This document shows positions 48,199 through 57,561 of a DNA stretch of 64,000 nucleotides, one piece after another. The position numbers and the translations under genes were made by a program. This stretch comes from an uncultured Collinsella sp. Its GTDB lineage: Bacteria > Actinomycetota > Coriobacteriia > Coriobacteriales > Coriobacteriaceae. Numbering within the stretch: position 1 is the first letter of the stretch; each line of letters begins with the position of its first letter. Below the pieces are notes generated by a model, which was not told where the DNA came from, did not search any database, and saw only the letters and a list, made by a program, of their open reading frames with translations. The stretch lies in the NCBI GenBank assembly GCA_902492235.1, contig CABUKS010000007.1, positions 1 through 64,000 of the forward strand, given 5' to 3'.

Positions 48199-49251
48199 TT
48201 AAACGAACCGTACCCCGAATCCGCGCTTGATAAACGGTAGCAGTTCCATTGCTTCGGGCGTGATATGGCCCGCAACGTTCATGCGCTCGTCACCGGGAAG
48301 ATCGACCCGCGCAATCTCAAGCTCGCCTTCGTAGCGCCCATATCCGCTATTGCTCACAGCGATCGACCCCGCCTTTCGCGGCAGGCCGGCTCCGGCATCC
48401 GTCGGCACGGAATCCGGCTTAAGCGTCGTACGTGACTCCTGAGACCTAAAGATGAGGACGCTCGAGTCGGGCCGGTCGTGATGAATCTGCCCGCGCACAT
48501 AGGCATAACCGGGCTCAAGCTCGCATTGCAGGTCCACGTATCCGGCGGAAACTTGAGCAAACTGCGCCCAGCCCGCATCGGAAAGATCGGGGTCGCCGAC
48601 CAACACAATGCCGCAATCGGCGCCATGTGCAAGCTCAAGCATATTGAGGGCAACCTTTGACGCGCGACCGCGCTGCGCCTCGACCGTCGGCAGTCCCTCG
48701 AATACCGGCCCGCGAACGTTAGCATCACCCGGCACAAAAGCCATGATTTCGAATCCAAGCGCCGCAAGACGAAGATTCGTCCGAGCAACATCTTCAAGAG
48801 CTAAACCGGTATAAGGCTTGGGGTAAAAATTGTGGCAGGCGGCAAAACGAGTCACATCGGCACCGGCCTCACGCCACGATGCGATTTCATCAGAACTCAC
48901 CGTCGATGCATTGACCACAATGCGAAATACACCGGACAGCTCCGCGACCCGCTGGGCGCTAAAGCCATAGTCCAAACGAAGGTATTCCAACCCCAGATCG
49001 CGCAGGTCCTCAATGCGCTCAAGCCCGAGCAAATCGCACGTGCGAGGCCCCACATCGGCAATGAGCGCAATGCCGCGGGCGGAAAGCAGCGACAGCACAT
49101 GACGGACCTTATCGGCATACGCCGCTCCCCCATCCTCGGGAATATGCAGCGAGGTGAACGCATAGCGCGCACCCGCCGCGGCACCACGCTCAATCGTCCG
49201 CTCAATATCCTGCAGAGGGCTGGAAAGATAAATCGAAATACCCGTTTTCAC
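48199..49251 (-). CDS. mupG: 6-phospho-N-acetylmuramidase MupG (DUF871)
   Basis: A 350-residue protein of the DUF871 family. MKTGISIYLS at the start, TSLHIPED, RLDYGFS, the FAACHNFYPKPYTGL segment and the C-terminal cyclophilin-like part (AGSIAVSNSGYGRYEGELEI) are typical. MupG splits phosphorylated MurNAc-GlcNAc in the cytoplasm. Its place behind murR-murQ-murP supports this. The start is GTG 49251 with AAAGGAG 8-9 nt upstream. A terminator-like hairpin lies directly before this ribosome site. Confidence 0.9.
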   Translation of the reverse strand: MKTGISIYLSSPLQDIERTIERGAAAGARYAFTSLHIPEDGGAAYADKVRHVLSLLSARGIALIADVGPRTCDLLGLERIEDLRDLGLEYLRLDYGFSAQRVAELSGVFRIVVNASTVSSDEIASWREAGADVTRFAACHNFYPKPYTGLALEDVARTNLRLAALGFEIMAFVPGDANVRGPVFEGLPTVEAQRGRASKVALNMLELAHGADCGIVLVGDPDLSDAGWAQFAQVSAGYVDLQCELEPGYAYVRGQIHHDRPDSSVLIFRSQESRTTLKPDSVPTDAGAGLPRKAGSIAVSNSGYGRYEGELEIARVDLPGDERMNVAGHITPEAMELLPFIKRGFGVRFV

Positions 49252-49267
49252 GCTTCAACGCTCCTTT

Positions 49268-49301
49268 AAAAAAGGCCGGCGGAGCAGTTAGCCCCGCCGG
49301 C
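49268..49301 (-). terminator. Terminator-like hairpin between murP and mupG
   Basis: GCCGGCGG and CCGCCGGC (49275-49282 and 49294-49301) with an 11-nt loop. On the minus strand it is followed by TTTTTT and then directly by the mupG ribosome site AAAGGAG. It should lower mupG expression relative to murP. Confidence 0.72.
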
Positions 49302-49368
49302 ACAACCATATCATCAAGAAATCTGCCGCGCGCCGCGAACCCTGAGCAACACGGCTCGCGATATCAAA

Positions 49369-50799
49369 CTACTCGCCAAAGAACTCGTTGATCTTCTGCT
49401 CGTCGACGCCAAAGAACCACGTCAGGACAAAGCCGGCGGCATAGGCAAGCAGCATAGCGGCAACATAGCCGAGCTGCTGGCCAGGAACGACGATCAGCAG
49501 GCCAAACAGACCGGAAACGCCCTGAGAAACCGTGCCGATGTGAAGCAGCGCCGCGAGTGCGCCGCCAAATCCGGCACCCAGGCAGGCCGTCACAAACGGA
49601 CGAACGAGCGGCAGCGTAACAGCATACATCAGAGGCTCGCCCACACCCAGGATTCCAACGGGAATGGACTCTGCGACGTACTTCTTGAGCTTGGCGTTCT
49701 TGGTCTTAAAGTACAGCGCCAGACCGGCACCGACCTGGCCGCCGCCAGCCATCATAAGGATGGGAAGCAGGTAATTGATGCCCTTGGTAGCTCCGTCGGG
49801 ATCGTTGAGCATAGCGTGGATCGGCGTGAGCGCCTGATGCAGGCCGACGGACACCAGCGGCAAGAAGCCTGCCGACAGGATATAGCCGCCCAGGACGCCC
49901 AGCTTCTCGAAGATAAAGGTCAAAACGCTAAAGATGGCAGTCGTCAGCCATGCGCCAACCGGCTGGATGACGAGCATCAGAGCAAAGGCGCCGATGATGA
50001 GCACCAGCAGCGGGGACAAGAACGTGTCGAGTGCGTTGGGCATAACCTTGCGAATCTGACGCTCCATCCAGGCAAAAAATGCGCCAGCGATGAGAGCCGC
50101 GATCATGCCGCCCGCTGCGGGGTTGTACTGCGCATTGGTGAGCGGCAGCAGAATGGCAGTGGCAGGATCAGCCGCGCCAGGCGCAAGCAGGGGCATGGCA
50201 CTGTTGGCGATGCACATCATGCCGGCGATGCCGCCCAGCGCAGCGGAGCCACCAAACTCACGTGCCGCGTTATAGCCCACCAAAATGGGCAGATAGGCAA
50301 ACAGGGCCCAGCCCATGGAACGAATGCCTTGGTACCACCACTCGCCTGCAAGCGCGCCTGCCGTCGAGACGTTAATGACGTTGCAGATACCGTTGATGAG
50401 GCCAGCCGCAATGATGCCGGGAAGCAGGGCGACGAAGACATTGGAAATCTTCTTGAGGAAGGCCTGAACCGGCTTGGACTCGTACTTGGCCTTCTGCGCG
50501 GCCTTGTTTGTGGCCGCAGCATCAACCACGCTCTCGTCAGCAACGCCTTTCGCAAGGCCGGTGAGCTTGGAGAACTCCTCGAGCACCTTATTCACCTTGC
50601 CCGGACCCAGCACGATCTGCATCGTGTCGTCCTCGACCAGGCCCATCACGCCGTCGAGTGCCTTAATGCCCTCCGTGTCGACGTTGCCCGTGTCTTTGAC
50701 GGTCACGCGCAGGCGCGTCATGCACGCCGCGTTTGCGAGCACGTTGCCTTTACCGCCCAAAAGGTCCAGCAGCTTTTGAGCCAGCTCTTTGTTCGTCAT
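49369..50799 (-). CDS. murP: PTS N-acetylmuramic acid transporter subunit IIBC (MurP)
   Basis: A 476-residue transporter that imports MurNAc and delivers MurNAc-6-phosphate. N-terminal IIB domain with the phosphocysteine C26 (NAACMTRLRV), then a IIC domain of the glucose/sucrose superfamily (GICNVINVST, PAAGGMIAALI, GVGEPLMYAVTLPL). It lacks a IIA domain and probably uses a glucose-type IIA such as the one at 20912-21424. AAGGAGGAG precedes ATG 50799. It follows murQ by 57 nt. Confidence 0.92.
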   Translation of the reverse strand: MTNKELAQKLLDLLGGKGNVLANAACMTRLRVTVKDTGNVDTEGIKALDGVMGLVEDDTMQIVLGPGKVNKVLEEFSKLTGLAKGVADESVVDAAATNKAAQKAKYESKPVQAFLKKISNVFVALLPGIIAAGLINGICNVINVSTAGALAGEWWYQGIRSMGWALFAYLPILVGYNAAREFGGSAALGGIAGMMCIANSAMPLLAPGAADPATAILLPLTNAQYNPAAGGMIAALIAGAFFAWMERQIRKVMPNALDTFLSPLLVLIIGAFALMLVIQPVGAWLTTAIFSVLTFIFEKLGVLGGYILSAGFLPLVSVGLHQALTPIHAMLNDPDGATKGINYLLPILMMAGGGQVGAGLALYFKTKNAKLKKYVAESIPVGILGVGEPLMYAVTLPLVRPFVTACLGAGFGGALAALLHIGTVSQGVSGLFGLLIVVPGQQLGYVAAMLLAYAAGFVLTWFFGVDEQKINEFFGE

Positions 50800-50856
50800 A
50801 ACTCCTCCTTGTATTGGGTATCTCGTCTGGATGTCATATCAGCTCACGCCGCGCAC

Positions 50857-51780
<924 letters not shown>

Positions 51781-51790
51781 TTCATTCACC

Positions 51791-52642
51791 TCATCTTTCC
51801 TGTTTCTCGATGTAGTTTTGCTTAATGACATGCGTCGCCCGTTCGTAGTCGCTGGCAACGTAAGCAGCGTACAGGGCATCGACAACCATAAGCTGGGCCA
51901 TACGCGAAGCCATGGCACCGCTGCGGACCAAGGGTTCACTCGCAGCAACGCCTAGCACGGCATCGGCCATGGTGGCAAGCTTGGATGATCCATCTACTTT
52001 GGTAACGGCCACAACGGGACAGTTGTGACGTTGAGCCTCGGCGGTGCAGTCCAGCACCTCTTGCGTCAAGCCCGAGTAGCTAAAGGCGATTGCCATATCG
52101 CCCTCATGCATGTTCTTGGCACATAAGAGCTGATCATGCCAGTCGTCGTACAGATGGCACTCTTTGTCGACACGCATGAACTTTTGCGCCAGGTCGTGCG
52201 CGACCAAACGAGAGGCACCAATACCGAACAGATTGACCGCGCGTGCCCGCTTAAGACGGGCCGCGCATCGCTCCAAGACGGTGTAATCGAGCGTTCGCGC
52301 CGTCGCCTCGATCGTGCGCACGTTGCTTTTCATCACCTTCCCCACGATACGTTCGACGCTGTCATCCATGGAGATGTCCTCGAGGGCTACGTCTTTCTTG
52401 TCACCTAAGAGCGCCAGCTCGGCAATCAGTTCGCGCTGGAACTCCTTGTAGCCCGCAAAACCCAAACGCTTGCAAAAGCGCAAAATGCTCGAGGGCGAGG
52501 AGAACGTGACATCGGCAAGACCGCGGACGGACAGCCCGACCACCTCGTGCGGATGAGCGCTTACATATGCGATGACATTGCGTTCCGCCGGACTCGCGCT
52601 GAGCTCACGCTCGCGAAGCCGCAAAAGCAATCCGTTTGCCAT
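51791..52642 (-). CDS. murR: MurR/RpiR family transcriptional regulator
   Basis: A 283-residue regulator: N-terminal winged HTH of the RpiR type (about 1-80, with FSSPSSILRFCKRLGFAGYKE) and a SIS sugar-phosphate domain (GIGASRLVAHD, AFSYSGLTQEV). As first gene of the MurNAc operon it probably senses MurNAc-6-phosphate. ATG 52642 is chosen since CGGAGG lies 7-8 nt upstream; a GTG 9 nt earlier would overlap that site. Confidence 0.92.
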   Translation of the reverse strand: MANGLLLRLRERELSASPAERNVIAYVSAHPHEVVGLSVRGLADVTFSSPSSILRFCKRLGFAGYKEFQRELIAELALLGDKKDVALEDISMDDSVERIVGKVMKSNVRTIEATARTLDYTVLERCAARLKRARAVNLFGIGASRLVAHDLAQKFMRVDKECHLYDDWHDQLLCAKNMHEGDMAIAFSYSGLTQEVLDCTAEAQRHNCPVVAVTKVDGSSKLATMADAVLGVAASEPLVRSGAMASRMAQLMVVDALYAAYVASDYERATHVIKQNYIEKQER

Positions 52643-52710
52643 CTCAAACACCTCCGTTGAGAAGAATTAAAGACCAACGAACGATTCGTACCGGATACAA
52701 ACAGCTTTTG

Positions 52711-52727
52711 CGGTACATTGTGCCGCA
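52711..52727 (-). promoter_or_regulatory. Candidate operator upstream of murR
   Basis: GCGGTAC-ATT-GTGCCGC is a 7-bp inverted repeat with one mismatch, 70-85 bp upstream of the murR start. CGAACGATTCG near 52678 is a second small palindrome. Either could be the MurR site. Confidence 0.35.
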
Positions 52728-52741
52728 TCGTGGCGCACAAA

Positions 52742-52765
52742 GGGCGAGCGTTCTACCGCTCGCCC
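52742..52765 (-). terminator. Terminator of the VanZ-like gene
   Basis: GGGCGAGCG and CGCTCGCCC, a perfect 9-bp stem with a 6-nt loop, 81 bp past the VanZ-like stop. The T-tract is weak (CTTTG). Confidence 0.6.
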
Positions 52766-52846
52766 CTCAAATCCGACCGCTCGGAAATACGCGCGACACA
52801 AAATAATTCAACAAGGTCGCATTATCAGAAACGGGTTTGTTACCGG

Positions 52847-53428
52847 CTAGCGCCTCGCATGGGCGCCGATCGGCCGAGTCGCATGGCGCACCAACGCCGC
52901 TGCCAGCAATACCAACAGCATGGCGATGACATAGCCCGCAGCATCGAATCCTAAATCGATAACGTCGAAATGCCTGCCGGGAACAAAGATCTTATGTACC
53001 TGATCGCCAACGGAGCAGGCGGCGCAAAAGAGCAATACGGGCACGCAACGGGAGCATACGCTCCACGGACGCCTGGAAAAGCAAACCACGACCACGGAGG
53101 CGAATAATCCGACGAAGAAAAACTCTACGGTATGGGCAACGCGACGGACGTTTGTGCCCACCCACATGCGAATGGAAGCAAGTCGGCCAGACCGGACATT
53201 CGAGGCAGCCGAATCGGCGCCCCCGGTCATTCCGTTCTCCGTCTGGGCTTCACCCGTGGCATCGGCAGCCTGAACGCCCGTAGCCTGGCCCTCCACCACA
53301 CGCGCGGTGGACTCGCTCAGCAACGACGTCTCCACCGCATTTTGCTCCGTCAGCACCCAGATGCCCGCCAGCGTTGCAGCGAACAGAACGATCGCGGTCA
53401 ATCCGATTATTTGTTTTACGCGCGCCAA
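52847..53428 (-). CDS. VanZ-like membrane protein
   Basis: A 193-residue membrane protein. A first helix near residues 5-25 is followed by a polar loop of about 70 residues, then HTVEFFFVGLF, a helix pair, and DQVHKIFVPGRHFDVIDLGFDAAG, the VanZ/phosphotransbutyrylase-like signature (E-F-F, D-x-x-x-Q, PGR, D-x-x-x-N/D-x-x-G). VanZ proteins affect sensitivity to glycopeptides and envelope stress; no van cluster is present. The best start is TTG 53428, 7 nt after AAGGAGG. Confidence 0.85.
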   Translation of the reverse strand: MARVKQIIGLTAIVLFAATLAGIWVLTEQNAVETSLLSESTARVVEGQATGVQAADATGEAQTENGMTGGADSAASNVRSGRLASIRMWVGTNVRRVAHTVEFFFVGLFASVVVVCFSRRPWSVCSRCVPVLLFCAACSVGDQVHKIFVPGRHFDVIDLGFDAAGYVIAMLLVLLAAALVRHATRPIGAHARR

Positions 53429-53532
53429 GGGCCAACCTCCTTTTTTGAATATCAGCGAGTGTAGCCCCAAATGGCATCGTCACCGTATCAAAATTTGAAT
53501 CGCAACAGGAAGCGACAAAGCGACGCAAACCC

Positions 53533-54138
53533 CTACCCCGCCTCGCGCATCCAGCGATCGAACGTCCCCACGCACACGCCCAGGCATTTTGCTGCCTGGC
53601 TGCGGGTAATATCGCCTGCCTCATAGCTATCGCGCACCAGCTCAAACTGAGGAGGGCACGGCTTGCGAGGTCGACCGAAACGGACCCCTCGCGCTCGCGC
53701 CGCTGCAATCCCCTCCGCCTGGCGCCGATGGATATTCTCGCGCTCCACCTGCGCCACGTAGCTCAGCAGTTGCAGCACAATATCGGCAATCAGGGTGTTG
53801 GTCACATCCGGCGCGCCGCTGGCCCTGACGCGCGTGTCAAGCAATGGCATGTCCAACACCACAATGGCAACCCCGAGCTCCTTGGTAATGCGTCGCCATT
53901 CCTCAAGAATCTCGGAGTAATTACGGCCAAGTCGGTCGATAGAAAGAACCACCAGTACGTCCCCGTCTCCCAGGACGTGCAGCAGCTCGCGATAACGCGG
54001 TCGATCGAAGTCCTTGCCGCTCGCATGGTCGGCATAAATATTCGCCGAGCCCACGCCATAGGCGCCCAGCGCATCCAGCTGCCGATTCAGGTTCTGATCG
54101 CGCGAACTCACCCGCGCATAACCGTACACCGTCGCCAT
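53533..54138 (-). CDS. Serine recombinase (resolvase/invertase family)
   Basis: A 201-residue small serine recombinase. The catalytic domain begins MATVYGYARVSSRDQN (catalytic Ser at 11 or 12), has LSIDRLGRN and the E-helix region VERENIHRRQAEGI, followed by RFGRPRKP and a C-terminal HTH (DITRSQAAKCLGVCVGTFDRW). Full length. It would bind a dimeric site and carry out resolution or inversion. Overlapping inverted repeats directly upstream (54158-54195) are a candidate site. No transposase accompanies it. Confidence 0.92.
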   Translation of the reverse strand: MATVYGYARVSSRDQNLNRQLDALGAYGVGSANIYADHASGKDFDRPRYRELLHVLGDGDVLVVLSIDRLGRNYSEILEEWRRITKELGVAIVVLDMPLLDTRVRASGAPDVTNTLIADIVLQLLSYVAQVERENIHRRQAEGIAAARARGVRFGRPRKPCPPQFELVRDSYEAGDITRSQAAKCLGVCVGTFDRWMREAG

Positions 54139-54157
54139 CTCATCCCCGCTTTCTTGT

Positions 54158-54195
54158 AAACCTGCCAAAAGGGACAGGTTTATTTTGGTAGGTTT
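54158..54195. promoter_or_regulatory. Candidate recombination or operator site of the resolvase
   Basis: AAACCTGCCAAAA (54158-54170) and TTTTGGTAGGTTT (54183-54195) are inverted with one mismatch; within it AAACCTG and CAGGTTT (54158-54182) pair with a closer spacing. It lies 20-57 bp upstream of the recombinase start, where res or autoregulatory sites occur. Confidence 0.5.
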
Positions 54196-54264
54196 TACCT
54201 CTCAAATAGCAGGTAAGCGGGCGGCCGAGCAGACGGCAAGGTAGTCACGATTCAAATGCGAAGG

Positions 54265-54287
54265 GCGGTCCCGAAAGGCCGCCCTCC
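54265..54287 (-). terminator. Hairpin after RNase R
   Basis: AGGGCGG and CCGCCCT with inner CC/GG, 28 bp past the stop. There is no T-run, so its function is uncertain. Confidence 0.4.
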
Positions 54288-54314
54288 GCTCCCCCACCAT
54301 GAGTCGGGATTTGG

Positions 54315-56450
54315 CTAATGGATAAGCTTAAAGTCCAAGTGCCCACGCGTGGTATTGACGCGCGAGACCTCGACAATCACGCGCTGACCCAGTTCATAGC
54401 GAGTCCCCGTGTCGGCGCCCGTCAGCGTAAGCGCGTCCTCGTCAAACTCGAACCACTCGTTGCCCAGGCTCTTGATCGAAACCAAGCCTTCGACCTGCGT
54501 TAGGTCCAAGCGCACAAAGAGGCCCATGCTGCTAACCCACGAGACGGTTCCGGCATAGCGCTCGCCCAGACGGTCCTCATAGTACTGGGCAATCTTGATC
54601 TTTTGCGTCGCATGGCTGGCGGCATCTGCCGCGCGCTCGGCATCGCTGCATGCGCGGCAGATCTGCGGCAGAATGCGTGGCAGCGACTCGCGCCCCTTGC
54701 CGATCAGCCGCGGCGTACGGACCAAGGCGTCCTTGCCGCCGAGCCGCTCATAGGCCAACTGCAGTTTGAGCACGCGGTGCACCACCAGATCGGGGTAGCG
54801 GCGGATGGGACTCGTAAAGTGACAGTAGCACGGCGCGGCGAGCGCAAAGTGGCCCTCGTTGCGCGGCTTGTACAGCGCGCGCTGCATGCTGCGCAGAAGC
54901 AGCGTGTTGACGAGCGGTGCGTTGGCCGTACCGGCGGCAGCATCGACTGCAGCCTGCAGCTCATCGGGACTCCCCAGGGCAATTCTGGCAGCACGGCGAT
55001 CGTCGATGATGCCTAGCTGCGCCAGCGCAACGGCGGCACCGTGCAGGCTATCGGGGCTCGGATCCTCATGCACGCGATAGCAGGCCTCGATATCACGGTC
55101 TGCCAGCCACTCTGCAACGCACTCGTTGGCGAGCAGCATGGCTTCCTCGATAAGCGACGTGGCACACGAACGCTCACGCGCCACAATCTGCACGGGTACT
55201 CCGTCCTCATCCAATAGAGCGCGAATCTCGGCCGTGTCAAAATCGACTGAGCCGCGGGCGCGACGGATACGACGGCGGAGTTCGGCGAGTTCGTTGGCGG
55301 CGACAAGGAAATCGCCGAGGTCGACGTTGTAGCCGCGGGCGGCCTCCTCGCACGCAAGACCGCGCTCAAGCGCTTCCTCGCGCGAGGTCTCGGCAGCCGC
55401 AACATCCTCGGCCGCACCCTCCAACACCGAATACTCAACCGCGCCGGCACGCACCAGCAGCGCCTCGGCGCCGTCATAGTCCATACGCACACGCGAGCGA
55501 ATCACGCTGGGGTACGGATCGTAATGCCGCACGCGGCCCTGCGCATCAAGCTCGATATCGACGGTAAACGCCAGGCGGTCCTCGTCAGGGCGAAGCGAGC
55601 ACAGGTCACAGGACAGGCGTTCGGGCAGCATGGGAAGCACGCGATCGGCCAGATACACCGATGTCGTACGATGACGAGCCTCAAGATCGATATGCCCGTC
55701 CCAAGCCACATAGTGTGAAACGTCGGCGATATGCACACCCAGCCTGTAGCCACCCTCGGGCGTGCGTTCCAACGAAACGGCATCGTCAAAGTCGCGCGCG
55801 TCGACCGGGTCGATCGTGATGACAAAGCGGTCGCGCAGATCGCGGCGGAGCGGGTCCTTAAGCGCCGCGGACACATCGAGCGAAAGCCCCTCGGCCTCGT
55901 CCAGCGCGGCCTCGGGATAGCTATCGGTATAGCCGTAACGCGCCATCACATATTGAACGCCCAAATCGGGCGCGTCATCTCCGCCAATGCGGCGTTCGAT
56001 CGTCACGGTGCCCGATTCCAGGCGCGTCGGGTAGGTCAAAATGCGCGCGACAACAGCATCACCCGGGTGAACGCCCAGACGATCCGCCGAGGTATCCTCG
56101 GGCAGAATGAAGAAGTCGGCCTTCAGACGCGAATCGAGCGGCTCGATCACACCGAGCGGACCGGCGGTCTGGTACGTGCCCACCACGCTTATGGCTGCGC
56201 GCTCAACCACGCCTTCGATCACGGCGCGCCGCTCACCGTGCGGGCTGTTCTTAATGCTCACGGCAACGGTATCGCCATCCATAATCTCGCGCTTGCCACG
56301 GCCCATGACCTTGTAGTCGCCGTTTTCGGTTACAACGTAGGCGCCGTGCTCATGGAGCTGCACGCGCCCGGTCAGGCTCGGACGGCGTTCGCTGCGCACC
56401 GGCCCGCGCTTATTGCGAGCTCCACGCTTATGCTTGTTATTGCGCCCCAT
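54315..56450 (-). CDS. rnr: Ribonuclease R
   Basis: A 711-residue 3'-5' exoribonuclease. Basic N terminus, cold-shock OB domains (about 25-170), the RNB catalytic domain with the metal aspartates in TIDPVDARDFDDAVSLE, SPIRRYPDLVVHR and a C-terminal S1 domain (YAGTVSWVSSMGLFVRL) ending LDFKLIH. It degrades structured RNA and works with tmRNA-SmpB; smpB is 9 kb away. TAGGAGG precedes ATG 56450. Confidence 0.94.
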   Translation of the reverse strand: MGRNNKHKRGARNKRGPVRSERRPSLTGRVQLHEHGAYVVTENGDYKVMGRGKREIMDGDTVAVSIKNSPHGERRAVIEGVVERAAISVVGTYQTAGPLGVIEPLDSRLKADFFILPEDTSADRLGVHPGDAVVARILTYPTRLESGTVTIERRIGGDDAPDLGVQYVMARYGYTDSYPEAALDEAEGLSLDVSAALKDPLRRDLRDRFVITIDPVDARDFDDAVSLERTPEGGYRLGVHIADVSHYVAWDGHIDLEARHRTTSVYLADRVLPMLPERLSCDLCSLRPDEDRLAFTVDIELDAQGRVRHYDPYPSVIRSRVRMDYDGAEALLVRAGAVEYSVLEGAAEDVAAAETSREEALERGLACEEAARGYNVDLGDFLVAANELAELRRRIRRARGSVDFDTAEIRALLDEDGVPVQIVARERSCATSLIEEAMLLANECVAEWLADRDIEACYRVHEDPSPDSLHGAAVALAQLGIIDDRRAARIALGSPDELQAAVDAAAGTANAPLVNTLLLRSMQRALYKPRNEGHFALAAPCYCHFTSPIRRYPDLVVHRVLKLQLAYERLGGKDALVRTPRLIGKGRESLPRILPQICRACSDAERAADAASHATQKIKIAQYYEDRLGERYAGTVSWVSSMGLFVRLDLTQVEGLVSIKSLGNEWFEFDEDALTLTGADTGTRYELGQRVIVEVSRVNTTRGHLDFKLIH

Positions 56451-56502
56451 GGCGCCTCCTAACTATCGATTGCCGTTTACATCCCAAGAGTCTACCCAAA
56501 TC

Positions 56503-56581
56503 ATCCCTAGGGGACGGAGGAAAACGGATCACATAGATAGACCAGCGCCACGATGATCCGTTTCCCCCGTCCCCTAGGGAT
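56503..56581. repeat. Family F palindrome, full copy
   Basis: Arms of about 28 nt (ATCCCTAGGGGACGG... and the inverse) with few differences around about 24 nt. It sits in the 190-bp gap between rnr and ftsX, 52 nt upstream of the rnr start. A half copy is at 10591-10620. Confidence 0.8.
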
Positions 56582-56582
56582 C

Positions 56583-56616
56583 AAAAAACGGGCCGCCCCA
56601 TAAGAGACGACCCGTT
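56583..56616 (-). terminator. Terminator of ftsEX
   Basis: AACGGGCCG and CGACCCGTT with one wobble, followed on the minus strand by TTTTTTG. It lies 24 bp past the ftsX stop. Confidence 0.82.
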
Positions 56617-56640
56617 GGAAGGGATGAGTTCCAGGCATGC

Positions 56641-57561
56641 CTACACGCGCAGGTAGCGGCGCATGGCGATGGCAGAACCAAAGAGACCGATAATCACGCC
56701 GACCAGAATCAGCGCAGCATAGGTCACCAGGTAGTACTGCATCGGCAGGGCAAACGACATCCAGCCGATGCTCTCCTGCAAACGCGGAATCATCAGATTG
56801 CGCAGCAGCTCCAGAACGCCGATGGAAAGCAGCGAGCCCAAAATGGCCTGCAGCACGCCCTCGGTGATAAACGGGCCACGAATGAAGCCGTTGCTGGCGC
56901 CCACCAGGCGCATAATCGCAATCTCGCGACGACGCGCCGTGATGGACAGGCGAATCGTGTTGTTGATAAAGATGAACGCGATAAAGGTCAGCAGGCCGAC
57001 GAGCACCACGGCGGCAATACGGATGTAGTTGGTCACCTGGAACAGGCGGCTTACTTCCTCCTGGCCATACAGTACGCTCGCGTTGACGTCGCCGTCGTCC
57101 GCAATCTTTTGGAAGTCGGCATTCTTCTTGAGCTTCTTGGCCGTGCTCTCGACCTGAGACGGATCGTCCATCTCAATCGCAAACGAGGCGGGCAGCGGGT
57201 TCTGGCCGTCGAGCGCGCTCATGGTGGCGTCGGCGTTACCCGACATCTTGCTCGTATACTCGGCCAGTGCGTCGTCCTTGTCCTTATAGGTCACGGACTT
57301 GACGTTATTCCACGTCTTAAGCTCGGCCTCAAAAGCCTGAACATCGGCCTGATCGGCGTCATCACTAATGAACGCGTTGATGACAACCTGATCCTCGACG
57401 GTGCCGATCACGGAGTTCAGCATCGCAGAGCCCATGATGAACAGGCCGATGATAAACAGCGAAAGGAAGATCGTGATGACGGCGCCGAGCGAGGTAGTCC
57501 AGTTACGGAAGAAGTGGCTGATTGCCTCTTTGAAGGAGTAGCCCACGTTAGTTGGTGCCAT
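56641..57561 (-). CDS. ftsX: Cell division protein FtsX
   Basis: A 306-residue membrane subunit of the FtsEX complex, which controls peptidoglycan hydrolases at the septum. An N-terminal helix (about 25-47), an extracellular domain (48-170) and three C-terminal helices with the RRREIAIMRLVGAS permease motif. The 14-nt overlap with ftsE marks translational coupling. ATG 57561 has GGGGAGG upstream. Confidence 0.95.
   Translation of the reverse strand: MAPTNVGYSFKEAISHFFRNWTTSLGAVITIFLSLFIIGLFIMGSAMLNSVIGTVEDQVVINAFISDDADQADVQAFEAELKTWNNVKSVTYKDKDDALAEYTSKMSGNADATMSALDGQNPLPASFAIEMDDPSQVESTAKKLKKNADFQKIADDGDVNASVLYGQEEVSRLFQVTNYIRIAAVVLVGLLTFIAFIFINNTIRLSITARRREIAIMRLVGASNGFIRGPFITEGVLQAILGSLLSIGVLELLRNLMIPRLQESIGWMSFALPMQYYLVTYAALILVGVIIGLFGSAIAMRRYLRV

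Noticed and set aside
53533..54138. Prophage or IS element around the recombinase
   Set aside because: Neighbours are housekeeping-type genes (RNase R, ftsEX, VanZ-like) and no phage or transposase genes are present.
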